From the NCBI GenBank assembly GCA_964620215.1, contig CAZUJE010000002.1, forward strand, positions 1-64,000: a stretch of 64,000 bases of DNA, in the 5' to 3' direction. Source of the stretch: JAUSIF01 sp964620215 (lineage in GTDB: Bacteria > Pseudomonadota > Alphaproteobacteria > Rhizobiales > Xanthobacteraceae). The position numbers and the translations under genes are program-made. The notes under the pieces were generated by a model. The model saw only the letters and a list, made by a program, of their open reading frames with translations. It had not been told where the DNA came from and did no database searches. This document shows, piece after piece, positions 49,707-58,303 of the stretch; within the stretch, counting starts at the first letter, position 1, and every line of letters begins with the position of its first letter.

Positions 49707-51941
49707 ATGGCTGAGGCAACGCGCAAGACGGGTTCGACGCTGTTCCGGGGGCTCAACCAGGCGCCGGGGGATTTCTGGGGCGGGCTGGCGTCGATGCTGG
49801 TGGCCCTGCCGGCGGCCATCGCCTTCGGCGTCACCGTGTATGCGGCGATCAGCCCCGGCTACGCGGCTTTCGGCGCGCTGGCCGGCATCATCGGCGCGAC
49901 GGTGATCGGCCTGCTCGCCGCCATGCTGGGCGGCACCGACCGCCTGATCAGCGCGCCCTGCGCGCCGGCCGCGGCGGTGCTGTCGGCCTTCGCCATCGAG
50001 CTCGTCGCCCAGGGCACGGCGCCGGGCCTGATCGTGCTGCTGCTGATCCTGCTCGGCGTGCTGGCCGGGGCGATCCAGATGCTGCTGGGCTTCGTCGGCA
50101 TCGGCCGGCTCATCAAGTACATTCCCTATCCGGTCGTCAGCGGCTACCTGTCGGGCGTCGGGTTGATCATCATCGGCAGCCAGATTCCCAAGTTCGCCGG
50201 CGCGCCGCTGGGGGAGCACTGGTGGACGGTGCTGTTCTCGCCCTGGCTGTGGGATTGGCGCGGCGTCACGGTCGGGCTGGTCACCGTCGTGGTGGCGCTG
50301 GCGACGCCGCGCTTCACGCAGAAGGTGCCGGGCACCATCCTTGGCATCGTCGCCGGGGTGGCGACCTACTTCGGCCTCGCCGCGCAGGATCCGGCGCTGA
50401 TGGCGGTGGTGGACAACCCGCTCGTCGTCGGTCCGCTGGGCGCGGCCGGCGACGGCTACTTCAACGCCATCGGCCTGCGCTGGCAGGAAATCGGCGAACT
50501 CAGGCTGGCGCAGGTCGCCGGCCTGTTCGGCAGCGCGCTGACGCTGGCCGCGCTGCTGTCGATCGATACGCTGAAGACCTGCGTCGTCATCGACCAGCTG
50601 ACGCGCACGCGCCACGACTCGAACCGCGAGCTCGTCGCCCAGGGCATCGCCAACGTCTGTTCGGCGGCGGTCGGCGGCATTCCCGGCGCGGGAACGATGG
50701 GCGCGACGCTGGTCAACCTGTCGAGCGGGGCGCAGACGCGCGCCTCGGGCGTGATCGAAGGGGTGCTGGCGCTGGTGGCGGCGCTGATCCTGAGTTCCTT
50801 CGTCGCCTGGATACCGGTGGCGGCGCTGGCCGGCATCCTCATCGTCATCGGCGTGCGCATGATCGACCGCCAGCCGCTGCGCTTCATCGAGTCGCGCGGC
50901 ACGGTGTTCGACTTCGCCGTGGTGGTGGTCGTCGTCGTCGTGGCGCTGACGGTGGGTCTGATCGCGGCATCGGCGGTCGGCGTGGCGATGGCGATCATCC
51001 TCTTCGTGCGCGAGCAGATCGGCGGTTCCGTCGTGCGCCACAAGATTTATGTGAACCAGATGTCCTCGACCTGGTACCGCCCCGAGGCGGAGATGCACAT
51101 CCTCGAACAGAAGGGCGACCAGGCGGTGATCGTCGAGCTGCAGGGCAGCCTGTTCTTCGGCACCACGCAACAGCTCTACGCCGAACTCGAAGACGAGATA
51201 CGCACGCGCAATTTCATCATCCTCGACATGAAGCGCGTGCAGTCGGTCGACGTGACGGCGGCGCATCTGCTCCACCAGGTGCGCGACGGCCTGCAGGAGC
51301 GCGGCGCCAAGCTGCTGCTCTCCAGCGTGCGCGAGAACCTGCCCAACGGCCGCAACCTGCGCGAGTTCTTCGAGCAGACCGGCGTATTGCAGGAGGACGA
51401 CGAGACAGTGCGCCTGTTTCCCGAGCTCGACGGCGCCATCGAGTGGGTCGAGGACCGCATCCTCGGCGAGACCGAGGCGGCGCCGGTGGAGGAGACGCCG
51501 ATGCAGATCCACGAGATGGACATCTTCGCCGACCGCAAGGACGAGACGCTCAAGGACCTCGAAGCGCGCATGATCCAGCGCACCTACAAGGCCGGCGAGA
51601 CGGTGTATGTCTGCGGCGAGCCGGGCGACGCGATCTACTGGATACGGCGCGGCACCATCCGCGTCTTCGCGCCGCTCGGCGCCGGCCGCATGCGCCACAT
51701 CGCCAGCTTCGGGCGCGGCGACTTCTTCGGCGGCCTGGCCTTCCTCGACCGCCGGCCGCGCAGCAACGATGCCATTGCCCACACCGACACCGAGGTCTAT
51801 GTGCTGACGCTCGAACAGTTCAACCAGCTGGCCGAGACGCACAAGAAGCTGGCGTTCACGCTCATCACCGCCATCGCCCGCACGCTGGCGCTGCGCCTGC
51901 GCCACGCCGACACGGAACTGACGATGTTGCAGGAGTACTGA
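49707..51941 (+). CDS. SulP/SLC26 anion transporter with STAS and cyclic-nucleotide-binding domains
   Basis: 744 aa from the ATG at 49707, which follows AGGGGAGCGG; an in-frame upstream extension lacks family features. The membrane domain (about 20-440) shows FWGGLASMLVALPAAIAFGVTVYAA, PYPVVSGYLSGVGLIIIG and GGIPGAGTMGATLVNLSSGAQTR. The STAS domain (about 475-580) includes NFIILDMKRVQSVDVTAAHLLHQV. The C-terminal cNMP-binding/CRP-like domain (about 620-735) holds AGETVYVCGEPGDAIYWIRRGTIRVFA and GDFFGGLAFLDRRPRSNDAIAHTD. It has the same architecture as the alphaproteobacterial gene at 27163, but the sequences differ throughout. It precedes glcF by 80 bases. Confidence 0.92.
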   Translation: MAEATRKTGSTLFRGLNQAPGDFWGGLASMLVALPAAIAFGVTVYAAISPGYAAFGALAGIIGATVIGLLAAMLGGTDRLISAPCAPAAAVLSAFAIELVAQGTAPGLIVLLLILLGVLAGAIQMLLGFVGIGRLIKYIPYPVVSGYLSGVGLIIIGSQIPKFAGAPLGEHWWTVLFSPWLWDWRGVTVGLVTVVVALATPRFTQKVPGTILGIVAGVATYFGLAAQDPALMAVVDNPLVVGPLGAAGDGYFNAIGLRWQEIGELRLAQVAGLFGSALTLAALLSIDTLKTCVVIDQLTRTRHDSNRELVAQGIANVCSAAVGGIPGAGTMGATLVNLSSGAQTRASGVIEGVLALVAALILSSFVAWIPVAALAGILIVIGVRMIDRQPLRFIESRGTVFDFAVVVVVVVVALTVGLIAASAVGVAMAIILFVREQIGGSVVRHKIYVNQMSSTWYRPEAEMHILEQKGDQAVIVELQGSLFFGTTQQLYAELEDEIRTRNFIILDMKRVQSVDVTAAHLLHQVRDGLQERGAKLLLSSVRENLPNGRNLREFFEQTGVLQEDDETVRLFPELDGAIEWVEDRILGETEAAPVEETPMQIHEMDIFADRKDETLKDLEARMIQRTYKAGETVYVCGEPGDAIYWIRRGTIRVFAPLGAGRMRHIASFGRGDFFGGLAFLDRRPRSNDAIAHTDTEVYVLTLEQFNQLAETHKKLAFTLITAIARTLALRLRHADTELTMLQEY

Positions 51942-52021
51942 CATGGTTTTCGGCCGCAGCCAGCCGGGCGGTCGTCCTATAATGCGGCTTCGCTATTCTG
52001 CGACGTCGTAACGCACCCCAG

Positions 52022-53284
52022 ATGCAGACCGAACTGGCCGATTTCATCCGCGACACGCCTGCCGGCCGGGAAGCCGAGGAGATCCTGCGCAAGTGCGTGC
52101 ACTGCGGCTTCTGCACGGCGACCTGTCCGACCTACCAATTGCTCGGCGACGAACTCGACGGCCCGCGTGGCCGCATCTACCTGATCAAGCAGATGCTCGA
52201 AGGCGGCGCGGCCACCGAAAAGACGCGCCTGCATCTCGACCGCTGCCTGACCTGCCGCGCCTGCGAAACCACTTGCCCCTCCGGTGTGCATTACTCGCGC
52301 CTGCTCGACATCGGCCGCGCCGTTGTCGAGACCCGCGCGCCGCGCCACGGCATGGACGCGCTGATGCGCTCGACGCTCAAGCATTTCCTGCCGCGCCCGC
52401 GCCTGTTCAATCCGGCCATGAGGCTGGGCCAGGCGCTGCGGCCGCTGCTGCCCGCCGCGCTCAGGGCCAAGGTGCCGGCGGTGCGCGATGCGGGTGCGTG
52501 GCCGGCGCCGCGCCATTCCCGAAAAATGGTCGTGCTGGCCGGCTGCGTGCAGCCGGCCATGGCGCCCGGCATCAACGCGGCGGCGGCGCGCGTGCTCGAC
52601 CGCATCGGCATTTCGCTGCACGTCGCCCCGCGCGCCGGCTGCTGCGGCGCGCTGCGCTTCCATCTCAACGACGTTGAGGCGGCCAGGGACGACGCCCGCC
52701 GCAACATCGACGTCTGGTGGCCGCTGCTGGAAGACGGCTGCGAGGCGGTCGTCATGACGGCCTCCGGCTGCGGCGTGCAGGTCCGCGACTATGCGCACCT
52801 GTTGCAGGAGGACGCGCGCTACGCCGTCAAGGCGGCGCGCGTGGCCTTGCTGACGCGGGACATCGGCGAAGTGGTGGCGGCCGAGGGCGCCAGCCTCGCG
52901 CCGCTGCTGGCGGAGGCGGATGCGCAGCGCCCGCGCACGAAGCTGGCCTTCCACGCGCCCTGCACCCTGCAGCACGGGCTGAAGATCCGCGGCACGGTGG
53001 AAGCCCTGCTCGGCGCCGTCTTCGACCTGGTGCCGGTGGCCGACGCGCACCTGTGCTGCGGCTCGGCGGGAACCTATTCCGTACTCCAGCCCGAAATCTC
53101 GACCCGGCTGCGCGACAATAAGCTGGCGGCGCTCGGCGCGGCGCAGCGCCCCGCAGGAAGTCCCCTTGGGGGGCCGCTCGGCATCGCCAGCGCCAATATC
53201 GGTTGCATCACCCACCTCCAGTCCGGTACCCAGCTACCCGTCCGGCACTGGATCGAATACATCGACGAAAGGTTGAACACATGA
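52022..53284 (+). CDS. glcF: Glycolate oxidase iron-sulfur subunit with an in-frame repeat insertion
   Basis: 420-aa subunit that carries electrons from GlcDE to the quinone pool. Two [4Fe-4S] motifs are intact (CVHCGFCTATCPTYQLLGDELDGPRGRIYLIKQML and CLTCRACETTCPSGVHYSRL), followed by two CCG domains (GCCGALRFHLND and LCCGSAGTYSVLQPEIS). Between LRDNKLAAL and IASANIGC, where relatives have a short EAGKPD-like link, it reads GAAQRPAGSPLGGPLG. That link is encoded by the dispersed repeat also found before glcE. The frame is kept and the downstream IGCITHLQSGTQLPVRHWIEYID is normal, so the protein is probably functional. No clear ribosome site. It overlaps the HDOD gene by four bases. Confidence 0.94.
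   Translation: MQTELADFIRDTPAGREAEEILRKCVHCGFCTATCPTYQLLGDELDGPRGRIYLIKQMLEGGAATEKTRLHLDRCLTCRACETTCPSGVHYSRLLDIGRAVVETRAPRHGMDALMRSTLKHFLPRPRLFNPAMRLGQALRPLLPAALRAKVPAVRDAGAWPAPRHSRKMVVLAGCVQPAMAPGINAAAARVLDRIGISLHVAPRAGCCGALRFHLNDVEAARDDARRNIDVWWPLLEDGCEAVVMTASGCGVQVRDYAHLLQEDARYAVKAARVALLTRDIGEVVAAEGASLAPLLAEADAQRPRTKLAFHAPCTLQHGLKIRGTVEALLGAVFDLVPVADAHLCCGSAGTYSVLQPEISTRLRDNKLAALGAAQRPAGSPLGGPLGIASANIGCITHLQSGTQLPVRHWIEYIDERLNT
53146..53175 (+). repeat. Dispersed GC-rich repeat, copy 2, inside the glcF coding sequence
   Basis: 30-bp core identical to the reverse complement of 42032-42061 except at its ninth base. Here it is translated as part of GlcF (QRPAGSPLGGP region), between the second CCG domain and the conserved ANIGC segment. 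An intergenic-type repeat within a coding region is reminiscent of palindromic elements that insert in frame into proteins of Rickettsia. Confidence 0.8.
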
Positions 53285-54123
53285 GCATCGACGCCGACAA
53301 GGCCATGAAGGAACTCGTGGCAAAAGGCATCAGGATTCCACCCCAGCCCAAGGTGCTTCTCGAATTGCAGAAGAAACTCGCCAGCGACGATTACGACGTG
53401 CGCACACTGGCGCGCATCATTTCCGGCGACCCCGGCCTGTCGGCGATGCTGTTCAAGGCGGCGCGCTCGCCGGTGTTCGGCCGCGGCAAGAAATTCGACG
53501 CGCTCGAACAGGTCATCATGGTGGTCGGCGTCAAGCAGACCTACAACCTGGTGCAGGCCATGGCCCTGGCGGGCGCCGTGTCGGATTCGAAGCGCAAGGC
53601 CTTCGACATCTTCTGGACCCGCTCGCAGGAAGTGGCGCAGCTCGCGGCGCTGATCGCCGCCGACCGCGTGTCGATCTGCAACGTCTTCCCCGACCAGGCC
53701 TACATGGCCGGCATCTTCCACGAGTGCGGCGTGCCGGTGCTGATGATGCGCTTCCCCGACTACTGCAAGGCGCTGAAGCTGGAGAACACCTGCTGCTGGC
53801 CCAACCTGGCCGAGGAGGATGAGCGCTTCGGCGTCGACCACTGCAGCATCGGCTACATCGTGGCGCGGCACTGGAACCTGCCGGATTTCGTCTGCGCCGC
53901 CATCCAGTACCACCACGAGATGCCGCGCGGCGAGCTCGGTGCGGCGATGACGCTGGTGGCCATCCTGCAGCTGGCGATCCATTTCTACCACCGCATCACC
54001 CGCATCGACGATCCGCTCTGGCCGAAGATCCGCGGCGAGGTGCTCAACGAACTGGGCATCCACGTCGACGGCGAACAGGAATATTTCGACGAGATCAGCG
54101 AGCAGTTTCTCGGCGGGCAGTGA
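53281..54123 (+). CDS. HDOD domain protein
   Basis: 280-aa cytoplasmic protein. The ATG lies inside the glcF stop region (ATGA overlap). The HDOD pattern covers about residues 18-220: IPPQPKVLLELQKKLASDDYDVRTLARIISGDPGLSAMLFKAARSPVFG, LEQVIMVVGVKQTYNLVQAMAL and DQAYMAGIFHECGVPVLMMRFPDY, with GVDHCSIGYIVARHWNLPDFVCAAIQYHHE. HDOD domains are HD-superfamily relatives without a complete metal site and usually act in signalling. Coupling to glcF and to the acyl-CoA ligase suggests a shared transcript rather than a shared pathway. Confidence 0.93.
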   Translation: MSIDADKAMKELVAKGIRIPPQPKVLLELQKKLASDDYDVRTLARIISGDPGLSAMLFKAARSPVFGRGKKFDALEQVIMVVGVKQTYNLVQAMALAGAVSDSKRKAFDIFWTRSQEVAQLAALIAADRVSICNVFPDQAYMAGIFHECGVPVLMMRFPDYCKALKLENTCCWPNLAEEDERFGVDHCSIGYIVARHWNLPDFVCAAIQYHHEMPRGELGAAMTLVAILQLAIHFYHRITRIDDPLWPKIRGEVLNELGIHVDGEQEYFDEISEQFLGGQ

Positions 54124-55787
54124 TGGAACCGGACGCGCAGGCCACCGGCTGGGACGCCCTCTGGGGCGGTTTCCGCTGGCAGGTGCCGGCGCGCTACAAC
54201 ATCGCCCGCGCGTGCTGCGGCCGCTGGGCCGCCGACCGCGCGCGCTTCGCGCTCTATTACGAGGACGAGGCCGGCGCGACCTCCGCCTGGACGTTCTGGG
54301 ACATCCAGCAGGCGGCCAACCGCCTGTCCAACGTGCTGGCGGCGATGGGCGTGATGCGCGGCGACCGCGTCGCCATCGTGCTGCCGCAGCGGCCCGAGAC
54401 CGGCATCGCGCACATGGCCTGCTACCAGATGGGCGCCGTCGCGCTGCCGTTGTCGCACCTGTTCGGGCCGGAAGCGCTCGAATACCGGCTGGCGCATGCC
54501 GAGGCCCGCGTCGCCATCGTCGATGAGGCGACGCTGGAGAAGCTGGCGCCGGTGCGCGGCAATCTGCCGAGTCTCAAGCATGTCATCGGCGTCGGCGGCG
54601 CGCGCGAGTCCTGGGTGCGCGAGTGGGCGCAACTCATGCCGCTGGCGTCCAGCCGCTACACGCCGCTCGACACGGCGGCCGACGATCCGGCGCTGATCGT
54701 CTATACCTCGGGCACGACCGGCAACCCCAAGGGCGCGCTGATGGCGCAGCGCACCCTGCTCGGCAACCTGCCGGGCTTCGTCTGCTCGCACGACTTCTAT
54801 CCGCAGGCCGGCGACATGTTCTGGTCGCCCGCCGACTGGGCCTGGACCGGCGGTCTGTTCGATGCGCTGCTGCCGGTGTGGAATTTCGGCCAGCCCATCC
54901 TCGCCTATCGCGGCCGCTTCGATCCCGAGAAGGCGTTCTGGCTCATCGAGAAGTACGGTGTGAGGAACAGCTTCCTGTTCCCGACGGCGCTGAAGATGAT
55001 GATGAAGGCGCTGCCTCAGCCGCGCGCGAAGCACGAGCTCGCGCTGCGCAGCATCATGAGCGGCGGCGAGGCGGTCGGCGAGACGGTGTTCGCCTGGGCG
55101 AAAGACGAGCTCGGCGTTACCATCAACGAAATTTTCGGTCAGACCGAGTTCAATTATCTGGTCGGTGGCTGCGGCTCGGTCTATGCGGCCAGGCCCGGCT
55201 CCATGGGGCGGCCGTATCCGGGGCACCAAGTGGCGCTGCTCGACGAGGACGGCCAACCGGTGCCGGCGGGCGAGGTCGGCGAGATCTGCGTGCAGCGCTC
55301 CTGCCACGGCGACGCCGACCCGGTCTTCCTCATCGAGTACTGGAAGAATCCGCAGGCGACGCAGGACAAATACTTCGGCACCGGGCCGGATGCCTGGGGC
55401 CGCACCGGCGACCTGGCCAAGCAGGACGCGGACGGCTATCTCTGGTACCAGGGCCGCACGGACGACGTCTTCAAGAGCGCCAGCTACCGCATCGGGCCGG
55501 GCGAGATCGAGAACTGCCTGGTCAAGCATCCGGCCGTCGCCAACGCCGCGGTGATCGGCGCGCCGGACGCGACGCGCGGCACCGTCGTCAAGGCCTTCAT
55601 CGTGCTGCAGCCGGGCTTTCTGCCGGGCGCGGACGTCGAAGCGGATATCCAGGCGCATGTGCGCAACTATCTGGCACCCTACGAATACCCGAAAATAATA
55701 GAATTCATCGACGCCCTGCCCATGACCACGACAGGGAAAGTACAGCGGCGCCTGCTGCGCCAGCATGAAGAGGGGAAACAGCCATGA
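54123..55787 (+). CDS. Acyl-CoA synthetase (AMP-forming), medium-chain/ACSM-like
   Basis: 554 aa from the ATG at 54123, which begins on the last base of the HDOD stop; a GTG one codon earlier is possible. The adenylation P-loop is VYTSGTTGNPKGALMAQRTLLGNLPGFVCSHDF (about 191-223). Further motifs are NEIFGQTEFNYLVGGCGS, DAWGRTGDLAKQDADGYLWYQGRTDDVFKSASYRIGPGEIENCL and the catalytic Lys in MTTTGKVQRRLLR. The sequence is closer to ACSM-type acyl-CoA ligases than to acetyl-CoA synthetase. The chain length of the substrate is not certain. The next small gene overlaps by four bases. Confidence 0.9.
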   Translation: MEPDAQATGWDALWGGFRWQVPARYNIARACCGRWAADRARFALYYEDEAGATSAWTFWDIQQAANRLSNVLAAMGVMRGDRVAIVLPQRPETGIAHMACYQMGAVALPLSHLFGPEALEYRLAHAEARVAIVDEATLEKLAPVRGNLPSLKHVIGVGGARESWVREWAQLMPLASSRYTPLDTAADDPALIVYTSGTTGNPKGALMAQRTLLGNLPGFVCSHDFYPQAGDMFWSPADWAWTGGLFDALLPVWNFGQPILAYRGRFDPEKAFWLIEKYGVRNSFLFPTALKMMMKALPQPRAKHELALRSIMSGGEAVGETVFAWAKDELGVTINEIFGQTEFNYLVGGCGSVYAARPGSMGRPYPGHQVALLDEDGQPVPAGEVGEICVQRSCHGDADPVFLIEYWKNPQATQDKYFGTGPDAWGRTGDLAKQDADGYLWYQGRTDDVFKSASYRIGPGEIENCLVKHPAVANAAVIGAPDATRGTVVKAFIVLQPGFLPGADVEADIQAHVRNYLAPYEYPKIIEFIDALPMTTTGKVQRRLLRQHEEGKQP

Positions 55788-56041
55788 ACGACACGACGCC
55801 CGACAGCAGCCCCGGGCAGGAACGCCGGCGCGATGTCGAAATCCGCCAGATCTTCGTCGATGCCTACGACGTGCTCGAACCCTTCTTCAATCCGGACAAC
55901 CAGTGGGCCGGGCACAATCACGAACACCTGGCCTATCGCGCGCTGCACGAGCGCTTTCCGAAGCTTTCCGCCGATCAGGTCTTCATCATCGTCGACGCCG
56001 CCAAGCGCGTCTTCGCCACGGGCAACAAGCCCATTCCCTAG
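55784..56041 (+). CDS. Small conserved-looking protein of unknown function
   Basis: 85-aa protein that overlaps the acyl-CoA ligase gene by four bases (ATGA), with GAGGGGAAACAGCC before the start. It reads DVEIRQIFVDAYDVLEPFFNPDNQWAGHNHEHLAYRALHERFPKLSADQVFIIVDAAKRVFATGNKPIP, a compact helical protein with a GHNHEH cluster that could bind metal. No signal peptide or membrane span. Function unknown; it is translationally coupled to the ligase. Confidence 0.8.
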   Translation: MNDTTPDSSPGQERRRDVEIRQIFVDAYDVLEPFFNPDNQWAGHNHEHLAYRALHERFPKLSADQVFIIVDAAKRVFATGNKPIP

Positions 56042-56047
56042 CCGTCC

Positions 56048-56422
56048 TCAGGGCTTCGCGGTCGGCGCGATGCAGTTCGTCAGGCCGTTTTTGTCGCCGC
56101 TGCGAATCACGCAATCGCGGCCGGGGTCGGCCGCGTCGATATTCGTCGGCACGGGTTCGGCGCCGGCGACCTCGGCGACCCGTTTCGGCGCCGCGCCCTG
56201 GACCTGCTCCCTGAGCGCGGCGACATCCTCCTGCATGGCCTTGGTCGCCTTCGCGGTCTTCTTCGCCTGATCCTGCAATGCGGCGACGTCGCCCATCAGG
56301 GAGATGACCAGGAACATCGACACGATGCAGATCAGCAGCAGCAGTGCCAGTCCCGCCGCGGTGCCCAAGGGCAGCCAGCGGGCCAGGTCGGCCGCATGGC
56401 CGTCGGATGTCGGGTTGCTCAT
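56048..56422 (-). CDS. Single-pass membrane protein with short coiled coil
   Basis: 124 aa from the ATG at 56422, which follows GGAAGGAAG. One transmembrane span (LGTAAGLALLLLICIVSMFLVISLMG, about 17-43) is followed by a short coiled coil (DVAALQDQAKKTAKATKAMQEDVAALREQVQG). A Pro/Ala-rich tail ends in a segment with two cysteines (DPGRDCVIRSGDKNGLTNCIAPTAKP), probably a periplasmic disulfide. No family is recognised. It ends 7 bases from the stop of the convergent small gene. Confidence 0.75.
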   Translation of the reverse strand: MSNPTSDGHAADLARWLPLGTAAGLALLLLICIVSMFLVISLMGDVAALQDQAKKTAKATKAMQEDVAALREQVQGAAPKRVAEVAGAEPVPTNIDAADPGRDCVIRSGDKNGLTNCIAPTAKP

Positions 56423-56435
56423 GTTCTTCCTTCCG

Positions 56436-57590
56436 TCAACGGCTGGCGAGGCGCCAGAGCGAGGTCGTTTCCGCCGCGCGCGCCGCATGGAGCGCATCGG
56501 TCGTGTCGGCGGCGCGCGGATGCTGCGGGCGGACGTCCGTGCGTCCCAGCACTTTCAGGCCGGCGGCGGCGATGGCGGCGAGCAGTTCGTCGCGCGTGCG
56601 CAGGCCCAGATGTTCGGCGAGGTCGGACAGCAACAGCCAGCCTTCGCCGCCGGGTTCGAGGTGCGCGGCCAGGCCGGCGAGGAAGCCGCGCAGCATGCGG
56701 CTGTCGGGGTCGTACACGGCGTGTTCGAGGGCGGAACTGGGGCGCGCCGGCAGCCACGGCGGGTTGCAGACGATGAGCGGCGCGCGGCCGGCGGGAAACA
56801 GGTCCGCCGCGACGACGTCCACCTGTCGCGCCAGGCCGAGGCGTTCGATGTTGTCGCGGGCGCAGGCCAGCGCCCGCGGATCCTGGTCGGTGGCGACGAT
56901 GCGCGCGATGCCGCGGCGCGCCAGCACGGCGGCGAGCACGCCGGTGCCGGTGCCGATGTCGAACGCCAGCTTCGCATCCGCCGGCAGCGGCGCGTCGGCG
57001 ACCAGCCCGACATACTCGCTGCGGATCGGCGCGAACACGCCGTAATGCGGGTGGATGCGCGCGCCGAGGGCGGCGATCTCGATGCCCTTCTTGCGCCATT
57101 CGTGGGCGCCGATCAGGCCCTGCAATTCGCGCAGCGAGGCGACGCAGGGCTCGGCGGCCGGGCCCCAGGCCTCCGTGCAGGCCGCGTGCACATCGGGCGC
57201 ACGGCGCAGCGGAATGCCGTAGTCGGCGGCGAAGGGCAGCAGCAGCATGCCCAGCGTGCGTGCGCGCTGCGACTGGGCCAGACGATGGCGGTGAAAGGCG
57301 TCGGCAGCGCCGGTCGCCGCGGCCGCCTTCTTCTTGCGCGGCTTGCGGTCGACGCGCCGCGCCATGGCCTGCAACAGCAGGCGCGCGTTCTGGAAGTCGC
57401 CGCGCCAGAGCAGCGCGGTGCCTTCGCAGGCGAGGCGGTAGGCGGTGTCGGCATCGATGCGGTCGTCGGCGACGACGACGCGCGCCGGCGGCGCCACGCC
57501 GTTCTCGGAGCGCCAGCGCACGGAATGCGCCACGCCGTCCTCGGTCCAGCTGATCGCCGGCCAGGCGGCCGCGGCGTCGTCAGCGGTCAT
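56436..57590 (-). CDS. Class I methyltransferase with NPPW motif (PrmC/RlmG-like)
   Basis: 384 aa from the ATG at 57590 (MTADDAAAAWPAISWTEDG). In-frame codons upstream run into the FKBP gene and are not coding. The N-terminal half is a family-specific domain. The C-terminal half has SAM motif I AFDIGTGTGVLAAVLARRG, acidic ATDQDPRALACARDNI and catalytic VCNPPWLPARPSS. NPPW/NPPY enzymes methylate exocyclic or side-chain amines in DNA, rRNA or proteins. The exact target is unknown. It lies 14 bases after the FKBP gene on the same strand. Confidence 0.88.
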   Translation of the reverse strand: MTADDAAAAWPAISWTEDGVAHSVRWRSENGVAPPARVVVADDRIDADTAYRLACEGTALLWRGDFQNARLLLQAMARRVDRKPRKKKAAAATGAADAFHRHRLAQSQRARTLGMLLLPFAADYGIPLRRAPDVHAACTEAWGPAAEPCVASLRELQGLIGAHEWRKKGIEIAALGARIHPHYGVFAPIRSEYVGLVADAPLPADAKLAFDIGTGTGVLAAVLARRGIARIVATDQDPRALACARDNIERLGLARQVDVVAADLFPAGRAPLIVCNPPWLPARPSSALEHAVYDPDSRMLRGFLAGLAAHLEPGGEGWLLLSDLAEHLGLRTRDELLAAIAAAGLKVLGRTDVRPQHPRAADTTDALHAARAAETTSLWRLASR

Positions 57591-57604
57591 CGGTCGCGCG
57601 CCGG

Positions 57605-58033
57605 TCAGCGGCGGATGTCGAGCAATTCGATCTCGAACTGCAAGGTGGCGTTGGGCGGGATGCCGGGGCCGGGGCTGCGGCTGCCGTAGGCGATGGCGGC
57701 CGGGCAGGTGAGCCTGGCCTTGCCGCCGGGCTTCATGCGCTGCACGCCTTCGGTCCAGCACTTGATGACGCGGTCGAGCGGGAATTCCGCCGGCATGCCG
57801 CGCTTGTAGGAACTGTCGAATTCCTTGCCGTCCTGGAGGATGCCCTTGTAGTGCACCTTCACCGTGCTGCTGGCGGCGGGGCTGTTGCCGGCGCCCTCTT
57901 TCAGCGACAGGTAGACGAGGCCGCTGGGGCTGACGACGGCGCCGGCTTCCTTGGCGGCGGTGGCGGCGAAGTCGGCCTGGGACCAGGCGGGAAGGGCGCA
58001 GACGGCGAACAGGACGGCGATGGTTTTCTTCAC
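57605..58033 (-). CDS. FKBP-type peptidyl-prolyl isomerase, periplasmic
   Basis: 142 aa from the GTG at 58033, preferred because GGAG lies 7 bases upstream and it opens a clean signal peptide (VKKTIAVLFAVCALPAWSQA). An ATG 11 codons earlier would add a polar leader. The FKBP domain is complete: STVKVHYKGILQDGKEFDSSYKRGMPAEFPLDRVIKCWTEGVQRMKPGGKARLTCPAAIAYGSRSPGPGIPPNATLQFEIELLDI. It speeds proline isomerisation in exported proteins. It is the first gene of a two-gene run with the NPPW methyltransferase. Confidence 0.93.
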   Translation of the reverse strand: MKKTIAVLFAVCALPAWSQADFAATAAKEAGAVVSPSGLVYLSLKEGAGNSPAASSTVKVHYKGILQDGKEFDSSYKRGMPAEFPLDRVIKCWTEGVQRMKPGGKARLTCPAAIAYGSRSPGPGIPPNATLQFEIELLDIRR

Positions 58034-58096
58034 GGCAAGGCTCCGGTTGTTTTCAAGGCCCCGCATGATCCACTGTTATCCGCGGCGGCGCAAATC

Positions 58097-58303
58097 TCAG
58101 GGAAACTGTTCGCGCATCTGGTACACCGTCTTCGCATCCCGGTGCGCGCGGTCCAGCGTGCGCAGCGACGCGTCGTCGTCGTGGGCGACGAAAAAGTCCG
58201 CCGCCTGCGCGCGCATCACCAGCGCGATCGCCTCCTCGTCGCCGAGGTCGTATTTTTCGGTGATCAGCGTCGTCACCTCGTCGAGAAATTCCTCGTAAGT
58301 CAT
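58097..58303 (-). CDS. Small acidic protein coupled to the YkgJ gene
   Basis: 68 aa (MTYEEFLDEVTTLITEKYDLGDEEAIALVMRAQAADFFVAHDDDASLRTLDRAHRDAKTVYQMREQFP). The ATG at 58303 overlaps the YkgJ-family stop by four bases and follows GGGAGACGAC, which fixes the start. Helical and acidic, no membrane span. No family is recognised. Coupling suggests that it works with, or is expressed alongside, the cysteine-cluster protein. Confidence 0.8.
   Translation of the reverse strand: MTYEEFLDEVTTLITEKYDLGDEEAIALVMRAQAADFFVAHDDDASLRTLDRAHRDAKTVYQMREQFP

Noticed and set aside
27163..51941. The two SulP genes as a duplication
   Set aside because: Same length and domains but different sequence and codon use throughout; they belong to the two different source genomes.
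49530..51944. 804-codon open frame on the minus strand
   Set aside because: It is a shadow of the SulP-STAS-cNMP gene; the product is an Arg/His/Asp-rich string without motifs.
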